This document shows, one piece after another, positions 1 through 11,652 of a stretch of 64,000 nt of DNA (position 1 is its first letter; every line of letters starts with the position of its first letter). The stretch lies in NCBI GenBank assembly GCA_963920575.1, contig OY986971.1, positions 124,001-188,000 on the forward strand, written 5' to 3'. The notes under the pieces were generated by a model that saw only the letters and a program-made list of their open reading frames with translations, searched no databases and was not told the DNA's origin. The stretch is from Narthecium ossifragum. Lineage: Eukaryota > Streptophyta > Magnoliopsida > Dioscoreales > Nartheciaceae. The position numbers and the translations under genes were made by a program.

Positions 1-1028
1 CAGATTGAGAAGCTTGAAGTCGATTGTACGATCTATTAAAATAGGTGAACAGATGGCATAGCGCTTGCACTGGCGACAAGGCAGGGAGGTTTCCTTTCGC
101 CGTCGACGACTTCTTATTGGATAGATCGAGTTCTCTGTCGTCGAAAAAGAACTGCTTATTAGTGCGGAAGGAGTAGGCAGCCACCACCACCACCACCACC
201 AGTGATCAGTAAGATACGTGTGTGGGGGCAATGGCTGAGGTCAGGATATGCGTCGGATCCGAGTCAGTACGCACTACACCACACCACACCACGTCGGCCT
301 TTGCTTGCAAGGAGCCAAGGATCCTTATCCGCCCGTATCTTCGCTGCTGTTGCCGTTCCTAGACGGATTGAGGCCCCACGTCCCCACATCCACAATGACG
401 CGAGGCGATCGCCACGCAGAAGAAAGCATCAATCTATCAATCTGGTTTGCAATGTTGTAGAAATCATCGGACGTCCTTCAGCACTTGACACCTTTTAACA
501 TGATCTTTAATCAGGGCCCTCAGGGACTTGCACCGGAAACACCAGAATACAAGATGACAGTTGTACGGTTCTTCCCATAATTGGCTATTTGCATCGGATA
601 GAGTTGAACCCACGAGCATGCCCGCAGGAAGAGGGGAAAGAAAAAATAGAAAGGAGAACAAAGCAAGCACCAACATTAGGATGATCCTCGACAGGACTTC
701 GTAGAATTGCAAGACAGTATCTTCGTGCCACCATGCTCAATAGAGCGCACACCAGACATGGTCCAAGCTAGAAGAAATGGTCCTTGACACGTTTCCTCTC
801 CAAGATGTCTATGTTGCTAGGACACATGAAAGTCTAAAGAAGGAAACCATACTTCGTAATTGTTGGACTAGCTAAAAGAAAACGTTCATTATTTCCTCCA
901 TCCGAACCGTAAATACATCGTCTTACTAATGATTTACTCGGATCATATAGATACAAATTACAAAAGTGTTGAGACAAACACATTGATGAAAATCCTCTCG
1001 TTAAGAGATGATAACCTGGCTAGACTTT
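1..1028. other. 3' flank of the FYVE-ankyrin gene; no gene recognised
   Basis: No coding region can be supported here. Short open frames on both strands (for example minus 464-712) have no recognisable domain. The part next to 1028 is presumably the 3' untranslated region of the minus-strand FYVE-ankyrin gene. Confidence 0.5.
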
Positions 1029-4000
1029 TCAGGCACCTTCTTGCATCTTCTGGCGCATTTTATACTGCAGCATCGTCGGAGCACAATCCAAAGGTGTTTC
1101 CCCTAATAACAGACATTTGGGTTGTGATAAATATAGCTATCCATTAGCACTGGTCAAGGGTATTTGATAATTATCGCCTTACAAAATAGCTATCAAAGGA
1201 GGGCACCATGGTCAAGGGTATTTGATTAACATGTTGAATGAGTTGGAAAGGAAAATCTACTGCAAAATACCCTATAATTAACAGAAGTTAAAGGCAGATA
1301 AACTGAATGGCTTTCTGAAAGACATGTTACACAAAGTGCCTTTTTGACAGTGAAAACTTGGAGGTGCTTCTTCATTGTAAATGAGAAAGACAGGTGATAT
1401 TTGCTAAAACCCATGATTAACACTGTAGAGCCTGTGGGGGGTGTTCCCAAGCATGAAACCCTTCATTCACTGTCTTAATAGGTGCCAACCTGAAGTGTAT
1501 ACATAGGATTTTATGTCCTTTTAACTTTGTCCCTGCTCCTGTAATTGCGTATTACATCTCGAAATAATCAAGAAGGCAGATATGTCAGGATGTTTAGATC
1601 CATGACTTTTTCAGTAAGTGAGAAGTTTGGTTTCTCTTGATTGTCCGAATGACTAAGGCTGCGTGATAAATTGGTCTACAGATGAGTCCAAACTATTGAA
1701 ATGACCTAAAAATCAATGCCTATGCATGATATTTTGTCCCATATAATTATTGCTCCAAGGCTTTAGCCAATAGATGGGTCCAACAAGTGACCTTTGGTTG
1801 CAATTATCATACTTCAGTCCTGTTTGATCATATAAACTAATCAAAGGCACAAACAAGAATTACCTTCATCATTCTTGCTTTCCATATATTTGGTCCTGTT
1901 TGAGCCTATAAAACTAATTAAAGGCAGAAATAAGAATTACCTTGAGCATTCTTGCTTTCTATACTTGCTCCATGATCCATGAGAATGAAAGCAATTTCAG
2001 TCTGATTGAAGAGTGCAGCCTGAAAAGTATACACAAAGAGAAGTGTCTAATCACATAACTCCTATATAAAAGTCTTAAATAAAGTCACATGAGAAAGATC
2101 ACCCAGCAAACCTATGGTCCATAGCTATGGGAACCTATTACTAATATTATTAGGCTATAGACATGTCATACTCCAATTATTGCTCTTCCTTTAGAATCCA
2201 ATTATGTCCAAGGAAGATTGGGTTCCATCTCAACTAGCAGCAACTAACAAGCACCTAGCATTATCACGAAAAAAAAATTGTAGCAAAGGTGATTTTCTCT
2301 AACAAATAGTTCTCGATGATTACTAAACTCTTGATGAAGGGGTCTCTTTCAAGCAGAAGTCCTAGGTACATATATCCATCCATACAATATCTACACACTT
2401 GTATGTATTTATACATCTACATCTCTGCACATGACGGAGGGAGGGGGATAGAGAATACTAGACATATACAAACAGCATCTATATCTAGCAACAGAATGAC
2501 CAAGCCATACCAAATGCAGCAGAGTCAGTCCTTGCTTGTCACGATAGCTTGCATCAACTCCCTGGCTCAGAGGAGAAAAATCGGTCTTCGAATAAATGAT
2601 AAGTAGAAGTAATCAGACAATATAAACATACCTTACTCAGCAGTTCTTTTACACCTTTTATATCACTATTCTTAATAGCTTCTCTTAAACCCTGAAATAG
2701 TAGGGCAAAAGTTGCTGAATGGAAATGCATTTTCAGAACCTTAGGATGATAGTAAACTCTTAACAAGCTAAACTTTAAGTGGCAGGAAAGTAGTGCAATA
2801 CTTGATTCAAAAGAACACTTGTACCTCGCCACTGACATCATATTCTGAACGAACTTCATCCACACCATTGGTTGTTTGACCGAGGTTCAAAAATGAACTG
2901 CAAAGATATGATCGAAGTTAGAAGAAAGAACCTTGACATGGAAGTAAACTTGCAGGAGAAAAGATGTCGCACTTTTTTGCCTTAATGTTAATAAATTAAA
3001 GCAAGACATACACAAGATATTCAATAGCACCAACATGTTGAAAAAATATCAAATTAAAGCAAGACATATACAAGACATTCAAAGACAGATGCACACAGAC
3101 CTTGCAAAAATATTTAAAAAAATCGAGTGTATAGAAAAACCAAAACTGGAATGAATCAAACATAGAAGCACAGCACACATTCATAAGTCTACAAGAGAAT
3201 GCCTTGACTCATGGGAGAATCAACGAGAGCAAAGTTTTTTAGAAGGCTTTGGGAAAGCCCTACAATTTACCTTGGCTTGCTTGCCGATGAAGAGACAATC
3301 TTCTTCGATGCAGATTCTGCAGTGGTTTCGTTACTGATTGCCTTCTTTGACCTTATGATAGGCTGTGTTCTTGATATACTACTATTCTGCAAAATACTGC
3401 ATTGTATTAAGTTTTCAGATCATAGCAAGCTGAAACCTGGTTTTGTCATCTCGTAATCATTCACCTGCAAGGGAAGGGGAGCTGGATCTGGAGTTGAAGT
3501 TGCACATATGCATAAGGGCATCCCACACTTGCAATCAGGGGTCATCCCGACAGGGTCTGCTGAAGATGCTTCATCCTTTACATCAAAATCCTCACCTATA
3601 TTTAATCTTGCAAAAGTATCTGTTGCAGAACCAATGGTGTCTGAAGAAGTCTCATTATAATCTTTCCCAGGCCTAAAACACCAGGTTTAATAAGAAACAA
3701 CATCATACTATTGGAAAGAGAGAGCATAAATTAAACACGTCATGAGAAATCTGAAATAAGTGATAAGATTGGTTTCAGAGAAAACAATTGCAGAGAACTT
3801 GCTAAACTTCTCATACATAATGCAAAAATTTAAGACAAAGCAGGGATTGATGTGCTGGCCGGCACATACCGGCACAGACAGACATGTATCACAACCCTAT
3901 ATCGGCATAAACTCTGTACAAGTCCATGTGTTAGCAGCTTCGTACCGCTGGAACGAAGTCTGTGCCCAGTGTCGACACATGTTGTGCACACCAACATGTC

Positions 4001-6067
4001 TGGTGCCAGCCAGAGAACAGCACGGTAATCCTTGATTCAAAGAATTCTTCTTCTAGTTCTCTTTGTTTAAGGACCATAAATGCTTCTGATAGTTCTACAA
4101 AAAACTGCATAGCTTGCTCTTGATATACTTGTATGATGCAGAACTTCTGGTCTGATTCGAGCAACCAGGCAGTCATGCCGTGCCTACATGCATGACGACA
4201 GGATTTATATCTTCTCAAGTAGTCTGACTGTATCACTGTTTCCTTTGTACCTCTTTCTCTTCCAAGAGTTCCAAACCAAACAACATATCAAATTTGGTTC
4301 CTTTTGCTGATCATTGCCAATTTGTCAAAGAAGTAAGAAATAAATTTCACATCTTTGATGTTGACTTGACTTTCGATTGTTTGGCTTATCTTTTCTCATC
4401 TACTTTCCTGCTTCTATTCAATTTTGTAGAATGGTGCCAAGCTAATGTTTATGATTCAAGTTCAAACATAAACTGAGCTGATTTTGAACAGAGGTGGCTC
4501 CTTTATTTTGTGTAAGTAGTTGTCATGTTGATAGGAAGCAATGTCTTAGCTATTGCATGTTCACACAATACACATAAGATATATTAAAGAAGGCATGGCG
4601 TTGGAGAATATAAAAAAGAATCACTTAAGAAAGAAAAAAAGGTTACCGAGAAGAATTGTTGAAACAATCGTAGCAAACTCTGACGGTTGAGTAAATGCCA
4701 AATTGAGGTAAGGCCTGGGAAAGACTGGAAGTTAGCTTAGAGGAAATAGCTCGATATGTAAAGTTTTCCAGCTCTGAATTTAAATAGCACAATTAAAAGA
4801 TTAGATAGAACAAGTTATACCATGTAATTTGATGAATGCTCATGGCACAGGGTTCTGCCACAGCTCCGGCAGTGATGCTGAATATTGGAAGAAAACCAAA
4901 TGGGAAGATATCTTAGAGTTGAAGTTGATTTGACAATATATAGCTTCCTTCATATACGAAAAACATAAAAAGATATGACAAAATTAAATCATTTCAAGGA
5001 AGATTGAGAATGTTATAATTAACAGCTAAAAAACATAGCTCCAATTGCCAAGGCATACAACCATAAACCAGGATATTTAGTAGACACCATGCAAACTGTA
5101 CCATGACAAAGTTCGCGTCGCCGTTTCCAATACATAAAATGTTGTTCATGAGCAGGAGAAATCTACTTTATTCAACCTCAAATGACTCTAACACCTCAGA
5201 AGTCAAGCCTTTCTATTCATCTTGCATTATCGGCATGTATCCTCTAAATTATTATGTTATCGAGTATTTAAAGTAAATCTTGAATACTCAATGCAGTTAG
5301 AAAATGTTTTTAGTATCGTGTGGCTCCTTAAGCAAAACTCTTCTTCAATCAATGGCTCAAACGCTTCTTTGTCCTTTTCTTTACTGCCTCTTGGAGAAAT
5401 TCACCTACAGGTTTTAAAATGGAGGTATATTCTCCGCCCCGCAAATAACTGCTACAATATTCTTTTTTTTGCTCTAGTACCACTAATACCTGCCTCCATT
5501 CACCCTGCCCTGGCTTCTTACAAAAGAAACAAACAAACACAAGGTTCTTCCAGAGCAAATGAAGATAACTGAAGCTTGGGAGAAAACTTCTCCAAAAGCC
5601 ATCATGCCCTTTTGCTAGAATAGGGGCAAAGCAAAAGAAAAATGAGGCCAACTGGAGATGGGTGGATTCAACGAGTCAGGCTTCGTTAACAGCAAGGCAA
5701 GATTCCATGCATCTAAGGTTAGTGCAGTTCTACAGATGATGTTAGCGAACAACTCTCGTGGCCGTTTCATATTAAACGTTCGATCCCAGGGGTCAAAGAT
5801 CTTCTGGAAGCTTGGGAGAATTGAATTCCTTCAAGAGTTAGAAGGATTCCGAATAGCCTCTCAAGGCAGATCAGCCACACAGATCCTCTACTGAATAGAA
5901 TAGATGCTACCAAAGGAACAGAGAGAGAGAAGCCGAGATGCGATCTCGAGATCCGTTAAATCGGGGGAAAGTCGAGAGATGTTTACCCGTCGCCTGAAGG
6001 TGGTGAAGCTGCACTTGCAGACGTCGCACCTCGGCGCCTCCTGGAACGCCGGCGGAACCACCGACAT
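1029..6067 (-). CDS. FYVE-type zinc finger and ankyrin-repeat protein (10 exons)
   Basis: The reading frame closes over ten exons: 6067-5987, 4877-4821, 4714-4647, 3672-3465, 3386-3271, 2897-2825, 2691-2632, 2561-2511, 2019-1941 and 1102-1029. Together they give 288 residues with GT-AG borders throughout. Residues 10-65 form a FYVE-like finger: CDVC (14-17), RRRHHCRSCG (25-34), C38, then RVC and CYDC (58-63). The RHHCR and RVC signatures normally bind phosphatidylinositol 3-phosphate on endosomes, whereas the N-terminal WxxD signature is not seen. An exon 4 linker contains a Cys-rich CKCGMPLCIC motif. Exon 5 is Ser/Lys-rich. Exons 6-10 (about 202-285) carry about two ankyrin repeats, including GLTLLHLAALF and GETPLDCAP. 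An endosomal lipid-binding adaptor role is inferred from the domains. The domain assignment is firm, but the cellular role is not known from sequence. Confidence 0.9.
1814..1967. repeat. Diverged 75-bp tandem duplication across a splice donor
   Basis: Two adjacent units start near 1816 and 1891 and share a core such as cctgtttgancatataaact plus an acctt..cattcttgctttc block. The upper copy contains the real end of exon 9 of the FYVE-ankyrin gene and its donor. The lower copy repeats the exon end and donor inside the intron in diverged form. Confidence 0.75.
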
Positions 6068-7129
6068 GATCTCAGACTCCCCTCACAAGATCCGATCGAT
6101 GGATCAACCTCCTTCACCCTTTTTTTTTATGTACTCATGTGTATGGCAGAGAGGAATTGGAGGAGGTGGACGAGGGATCGGATCATGATGATGATCATCA
6201 TGGGTGCAAAAGCAAGGGAGTCGATTGAGGAGTGGAACCAATTCATTTCACGCGTCCAATTGAACATGATTCGTCACTGGTTCGAGAAAGAAGTCCGCAC
6301 GAAGCGGCTCTAAAATGCAGCGAGCCGTTCGGGAGATTTGGACGCATGCGTTGTGCTTCTTACGACTGTGGTGAGATACAATCCGTTTGAAAACTATATG
6401 GAGTTGTGGTACACTAATGACTAAAAAATTATTTGACATATAACATTAATATTTGTAAAATAAAAATATGTTCATGAAATTTGTTATTTGAATTTGTGTT
6501 TAATTTCAACGGTGATGGAGTCGTAACAATAATTTTTTTATTCAAAAAATAATTAAAATTTCGTTTCTATGTTTTTTAGAAACAACCGACATGCGGCAAA
6601 AAAAAATCACCTATAAACTTATTCACGTTTGACACGGTTTGGACATAATCCCCACTGGTTTCAAAAAAAATAACACAAACGGACCCTCGATGTTATCAGA
6701 AAGCCATCGTGGTTTCTTTCATCAAAGTCCACAGTGTGTAACTATACCTGCCAAATCACACGCCATGATGAGTAGAGGAACCAGTTCCTAGTTCTATGCT
6801 CAACAAAGCCCAAAGCAGCCAGTTCCATTTGACGCCGAATCAGATATTTGCAGAGAACTTCTCTTCCACGTGAGGCTAAATCATTTCCAAATGGAACATC
6901 TCCAAAAATATAATAGTGGTAGGAACATCCAAACTCGAAAGTTTACCCCAATAAACCTCCAGTAAGTTGCACAATATGTTCCAAGGAAGTCGAGTGGAAA
7001 AGAAAACAAAATAGCTTGCTCGTTCAGAGCCCCCTTGCATTGTGGCGCTCCCCGTGAATTATAGAACTCACATGAACTGGCTCGCACACTTCATCAGTTT
7101 CTTTTAAATGGTTCATGATAGAGATAGCT
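6068..7129. other. Intergenic region between the FYVE-ankyrin and PTH2 genes
   Basis: This is the 5' flank of the minus-strand FYVE-ankyrin gene (6068 to about 6300) followed by AT-rich DNA and the 3' flank of the minus-strand PTH2 gene. I see no gene here. Confidence 0.5.
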
Positions 7130-10100
7130 CTACAAAAGCTTTAGCCCACCAGTCACATCATCAACAACATCGGCAGGTCCTGCCATGAGATTCAATATAC
7201 TTTGGCATGTTAGTCAAGCTTATTCCCAATAAAATGAGATCAGAATGAAGCGTGACAAGGAAGCTAGCAGGCTGATATTAACTGTCACAGTTAAATTATC
7301 ACGAACTATGAAAAGCAACCCCATTCAAAGCGACGAGTTCATTCTCTCTATTTCATATCCATTATCAGGATAAAAAGTTGCTCTTCTTTGCTGAAAGTAT
7401 CCTAAGGTTAGGTGATCTTCTAAGCACCTCCAAATTCCATGTAAGTTTTCTTATTAAATTTTGCACAGAATAAATTTAGCATTTTGCAGCTCAAATGTCT
7501 GTGGGTAGTTCTAATAACTCGATATTTCACTGTTCTCAACAGATGCCCTCCCCCAAAATCTTAAAGCAAAATCCTCCCTACGCAACTGCCATCACAAACC
7601 TTCTGCCATAGGGCGAGTTTCTAAATCTTAGAGCTTTATGGCGTTCAAAATCTGACCTTCAAGCATGACATGTATTCCAGGATGAATACGGAAATAAGAT
7701 CTCACATTATTTAAAATTCAGACAACAACATGAAGGCATTCTCACATCTAATCCAACAAAGAAACTGTACAGTTTGTTTATATTGAGCCAAGCTTCAGAT
7801 TAAAAAGTTCCAGAGATAATGAAATCTAAGTGAAAATTTAGTTCTAGAGCAAATTAATCCTCAAGTTTATGAAAGAAAACTTTGATTCGCAATTTGATGG
7901 TTGAAGATATAAGAAAGGGACACCAAAGGGTTAGTCTGCTCACCAAGAATAGCCATCACCGTTCTTGAATCTGTGGAGAAAAATAAGAGTCAGAAAATGC
8001 AAGCAAATCAGGAATAGGATATTGTCTTCATCAGCGGAGGGTGGTCATTAAAGATGTACTGGATTTTTAGTGGCAATTGATACGGAAACAGCACTTAATC
8101 TCGAGAAAATATAATAGTGAGACAAACATACAATAAAACAAAAGGTTAACCAACTAACTTGGTGCAATCTGTGTCCTCCCAGCATCAATTGTGATATGAG
8201 TTGGTAGCGCCAAGGATTTTGCCCTTTCCTAAAAGTTGTGTTCATCAATCGGACACTGGATCAGTGCAGTGACTACTTTTGAAGTAAAAAAACACTATTT
8301 TCGCATGCAAGTATTACTCTTACTTGTAAAACAAGCATATCTTCCTCACTTTCTATTTTCAAAACCACTTTAACCTGTCCACACATTTCCCACCTGAAAA
8401 AAGAAGAAATTGTCACAGTAAGAAATTGGACTTACTAATGAAAATTATGTCCAATATTCAAACCCAATTATGGCAACAGTTGCAAAACGTGATCATAACA
8501 AAGAGTAGCTAGATACCTGCTTAATGCCTTCGGAGCTCTGTTATGGAGTTTTTTGTATAATCCCAGAGTTGCATGGCTAAAAAAGACAAAATCACAACAA
8601 TTAGAACTGATTCCACATTTCAGGATGTCTATATATTGTAACTACATGCATGCCATCATACATACAATCTCCGAACCAGGTAATGGTGTTGACTGTTGAA
8701 TATTCATGATACTGAAACAGAGTTATAATTGTTGAGTTTTCTATTTGAAAATAGTAAGTTGCAGAATAAACTGGCAATATGTGAAACTAAATCAGAATCT
8801 CATGCAAATTCCTGTAATTCTGCAATTTTTAGAAAGTAGAAAGGCTACAGAACACTAGAATGCAGTTAGGAGACATGAAAGGACTTCAATTGAGATCAAT
8901 ACATAACTATATCAAATAAAACTTGAGTTCCAATGATGATATAGTTGTTGGAACAATATAAGATGAAACTAAATCAGAGTCTCATGGAAATATCTGCTAA
9001 TCTGCAACGTTAAGAAAGCAGAAAGGTTATGGAACACTAGAATGCAGTTATGAGACATGAATGGACTCCAATCGAGATCCATAAGTAAATCTAACAAAGA
9101 AAACTTGAGTTTCAATGATGATAGGGTTGTCGGAACAATAGGATACCAAGGTGAAAGATACATGAGTTCATATGTGTATCAAGTATGATAATCAAGTAAA
9201 CTAAATCACTCATTCAGATAAGAGAGAATATATGATATATTTTCACCTACATGAGTATGGAGGTAGAAGCTGTTCTCGAGACAAAGTTCAAGCGTATACA
9301 AGAAATGGCAGGTTCGGTCAAGGGCAAAGCCAAGTAGCACATGCGCAAATTAATGAAATCATGTGCCTAAATGAAGTGGGAACTTTTCTATGATTTTGGA
9401 ACCAGTTATATAGGTTCTACTAAGATGGTGCTCTCCAAAAGCCTGAGTCCTCACCTTCTACTCATTTTTGCTTAAAGTAAGCCCTCAAGGCCTTTCTCCC
9501 CTCAGCTTACATTAAGCTGCACAGCCAAGATCACCAAAACGACTTCATTCAATTGAACTCTATTGTGTTCATGGGAATTAGCCTTGGGCAATTTATTTGT
9601 GAAAATGTATGTCTATCCAAATACTTAGCGCAGCTTCATCTGCTGACAGTCATCCCTGAGATTGGCCTTCAACACCTTCTCATTAAGTCCAATAGTGTTC
9701 ACAGGTTCGCAATGCTCATCGAATGTCAACAAATAAATTGAGTATAAAGTGTCTTGTTCACTGTTTCACCGTGAAACATGAACTAAGAAGGGGACCTCTA
9801 GGAAAAGGCACAGACAAGTTAATCTAAGAAAGGCATATAATGACTCAGTTGTCTTAGCAAAGAAAGGAGCGAGGAGACATCATGATACAATTACGGATTC
9901 CAAGAAGAACAAGAACGAGAGGGGGCAACTACCTGCATTGGGCTGCAATCTTGCCTTTCCCCATTTTCAAATCATTCCTTACAACCAGCACCTGCAGAAG
10001 GTAGAGTTAAGATGAGCATATATGTTAGTGTAGTTAGCAAGCGGTACCAACAGTGTCGACAAAGATAGAATCTAAAGAGATGCAATGTAGTAACAAAAGA

Positions 10101-10632
10101 TAGCACAGTTGCAGTAAAGGAACTTCCTTTGGCGGTGGTGATTCGGTGTAAAGAAAAAGAAAACACTAGCTTCAATCGAGCAGAAACAAAGGCTAAGAGG
10201 GAGGTAAAAGCTCAATTTATTATTTTTAGCAATGAATTTTTGTTATTAATGAGAACGAAAGGCGATTAAGCAGCGCCCGGTTACCATCTTGAAGTCCTCG
10301 AGGATCTCAGCAAGGTTCTCGATCTCGAGGAGGGCACCGGCGGGCTTCTTCCGTTTGGTCTTCTGATCATCCGATACTAACATGTCCTTAGGCTCATGGG
10401 AAGCAGAGGAGGAGGAGGGCCTGATACTGGGCACGAAGGAAAGAGCCCAAGACAGGAACGGGCGCCGGCTCTTGCTACTCTTGCTCTTCTTATCGTTCTT
10501 ATCGTCATCATCGAAGCCGATCTCGGCTGGGCGGTGGTAGTGGTTGAGGGCGAGGTAGTATCCGAGGGCAAAGCATCCTGCGCCAACGACGAGGGTGGCG
10601 GCGGCGCTCAGCAGCGAGACCGACACCCCCAT
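7130..10632 (-). CDS. Peptidyl-tRNA hydrolase 2 (PTH2/Bit1 family), 7 exons
   Basis: Exons 10632-10285, 9991-9933, 8576-8517, 8393-8324, 8228-8159, 7970-7944 and 7179-7130 join in frame to 227 residues. The C-terminal half is a canonical Pth2 domain: [20 protein letters not shown], then ATLGLYKKL, GQVKVVLKIESEEDM, ITIDAGRTQIAP and GPADVVDDVTGGLKLL at the stop. Enzymes of this family cleave the ester bond of peptidyl-tRNA and recycle tRNA; the conserved Lys, Gln and His of the first motif are present. The N-terminus (about residues 1-27) is a hydrophobic segment followed by an Asp/Lys-rich and Ser-rich linker, as in membrane-anchored eukaryotic Pth2 proteins. The ATG at 10632 is chosen because the frame further upstream has no ATG. 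Intron 2 holds a 182-bp tandem duplication. Confidence 0.95.
8783..9146. repeat. 182-bp tandem duplication in PTH2 intron 2
   Basis: Two adjacent units (8783-8964 and 8965-9146) begin gaaactaaatcag and share the blocks ggaacactagaatgcagtta-like and cttgagtt(c/t)caatgatgata. They differ by scattered substitutions. They are purely intronic and have no coding content. Confidence 0.85.
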
Positions 10633-10856
10633 CAGCAGCGTTGTCTCCGTCGCCGACTCCAAGCAGACCAACCGATGGCACCTCCACCACCGTCAGACGG
10701 ACCGCAGGGTCCTATTGGCAGAACCCTCAGCCGCGCGCACGCGACTAAGCGAGCGCCCTCCGCCTCGGGAGGTGGACTGGGCGCTGGAGGGGATGCTCGA
10801 TCTTGTGCCTTCGCCCCTGGTCAGATGAGACGCGGCCGTCGAGCCTGGAGGCTCCA

Positions 10857-11165
10857 AGATCCTGCGCAACATGACACGGATGGCCGGACAGCCCCAAACG
10901 CTAACGCTTTGGCCCATTTACCAATCATGGGCGTCCAATTGCAAACTATTGGAAGCCTAGCTTCGACCCAATACCAGCCCAGTAGATAGACCCAATTGAA
11001 AAACAAATGCTCAGGATCCTGCACACCACGACAGAGATGGGCCGGACTGCCGTAAACGATGTGGCCCGTTTACCAATCATGGGCATCCAATTGCAAACTG
11101 TTGGAGGCCTGGGTTCGACCCAATTCTAGCCCACTGGATAGACCCAATTGAGAAACAACGTTCAG
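10857..11165. repeat. Tandem duplication of about 155 bp between PTH2 and JAZ
   Basis: Both units start gatcctgc and share ccaatcatgggc(g/a)tccaat, caaact(a/g)ttgga, and tagacccaattga. The copies begin at about 10858 and 11015. The spacing falls to 152 bp further in, so at least one indel separates them. The duplication lies in the upstream flank of PTH2. Confidence 0.85.
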
Positions 11166-11341
11166 GACTGGGAAAGCGAGCGGCTCCCGCGACCACGACA
11201 GAGATCGGAATAGAGACCCACTCACTCCATTCCGATTCCAATTCCTATTCACGGCGGTCGTTGGTCGGGGATGTCTCGTTCTAAAACCGTAGTATAGCGA
11301 GATAAAAGGACAGACAACGGCAGCACTGCAGCTCGGGGGGT

Positions 11342-11405
11342 GAAGCGGAATCGGAACCGGAATCGTAACCGGAATCGAAACCGGAATCGGAACGGAATCG
11401 GAACG
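11342..11405. repeat. CGGAAT-type minisatellite
   Basis: A short array of six- and twelve-base units of the form cggaatcggaac / cggaatcgtaac runs for about 60 bp, about 250 bp upstream of the JAZ start codon. An open frame through it on the minus strand is an RFRFR-type artefact. Confidence 0.85.
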
Positions 11406-11652
11406 ATGTAGCGTCTAAAGAAAATATACACGTGACTAAAATTCCTTGAGTAATCTATGTACAACTACAACCATCTCTTGTCGCCGGCTGCTAACTACTA
11501 CTAAAATAATGCTGGCTGGTGGTTCGTCTTTGTTCCTTCGTTTTGAGTTTATTATTTTGAGTTTGGATCATCGTCTCCCCTCCCACCGGATCTCCAGCAT
11601 AGATTAAATTGGGTGAACAGAGAAAGTGAGAGAGAAGGGGCTGATAGATCCG

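Noticed and set aside
464..712. Minus-strand open frame with Cys pairs near its end
   Set aside because: The CFRCKSLRALIKDHVKRC stretch faintly recalls a zinc finger, but there is no upstream exon, family match or conserved spacing to support a gene.
3931..4236. Minus-strand frame with AMQFFVELSEAFMVLKQREL in FYVE-ankyrin intron 3
   Set aside because: It reads protein-like but has no splice donor at its end and is not needed to close the FYVE-ankyrin frame.
11070..11464. Minus-strand frames with RFRFRFRF runs
   Set aside because: They arise from the CGGAAT-type minisatellite and the 155-bp tandem duplication.
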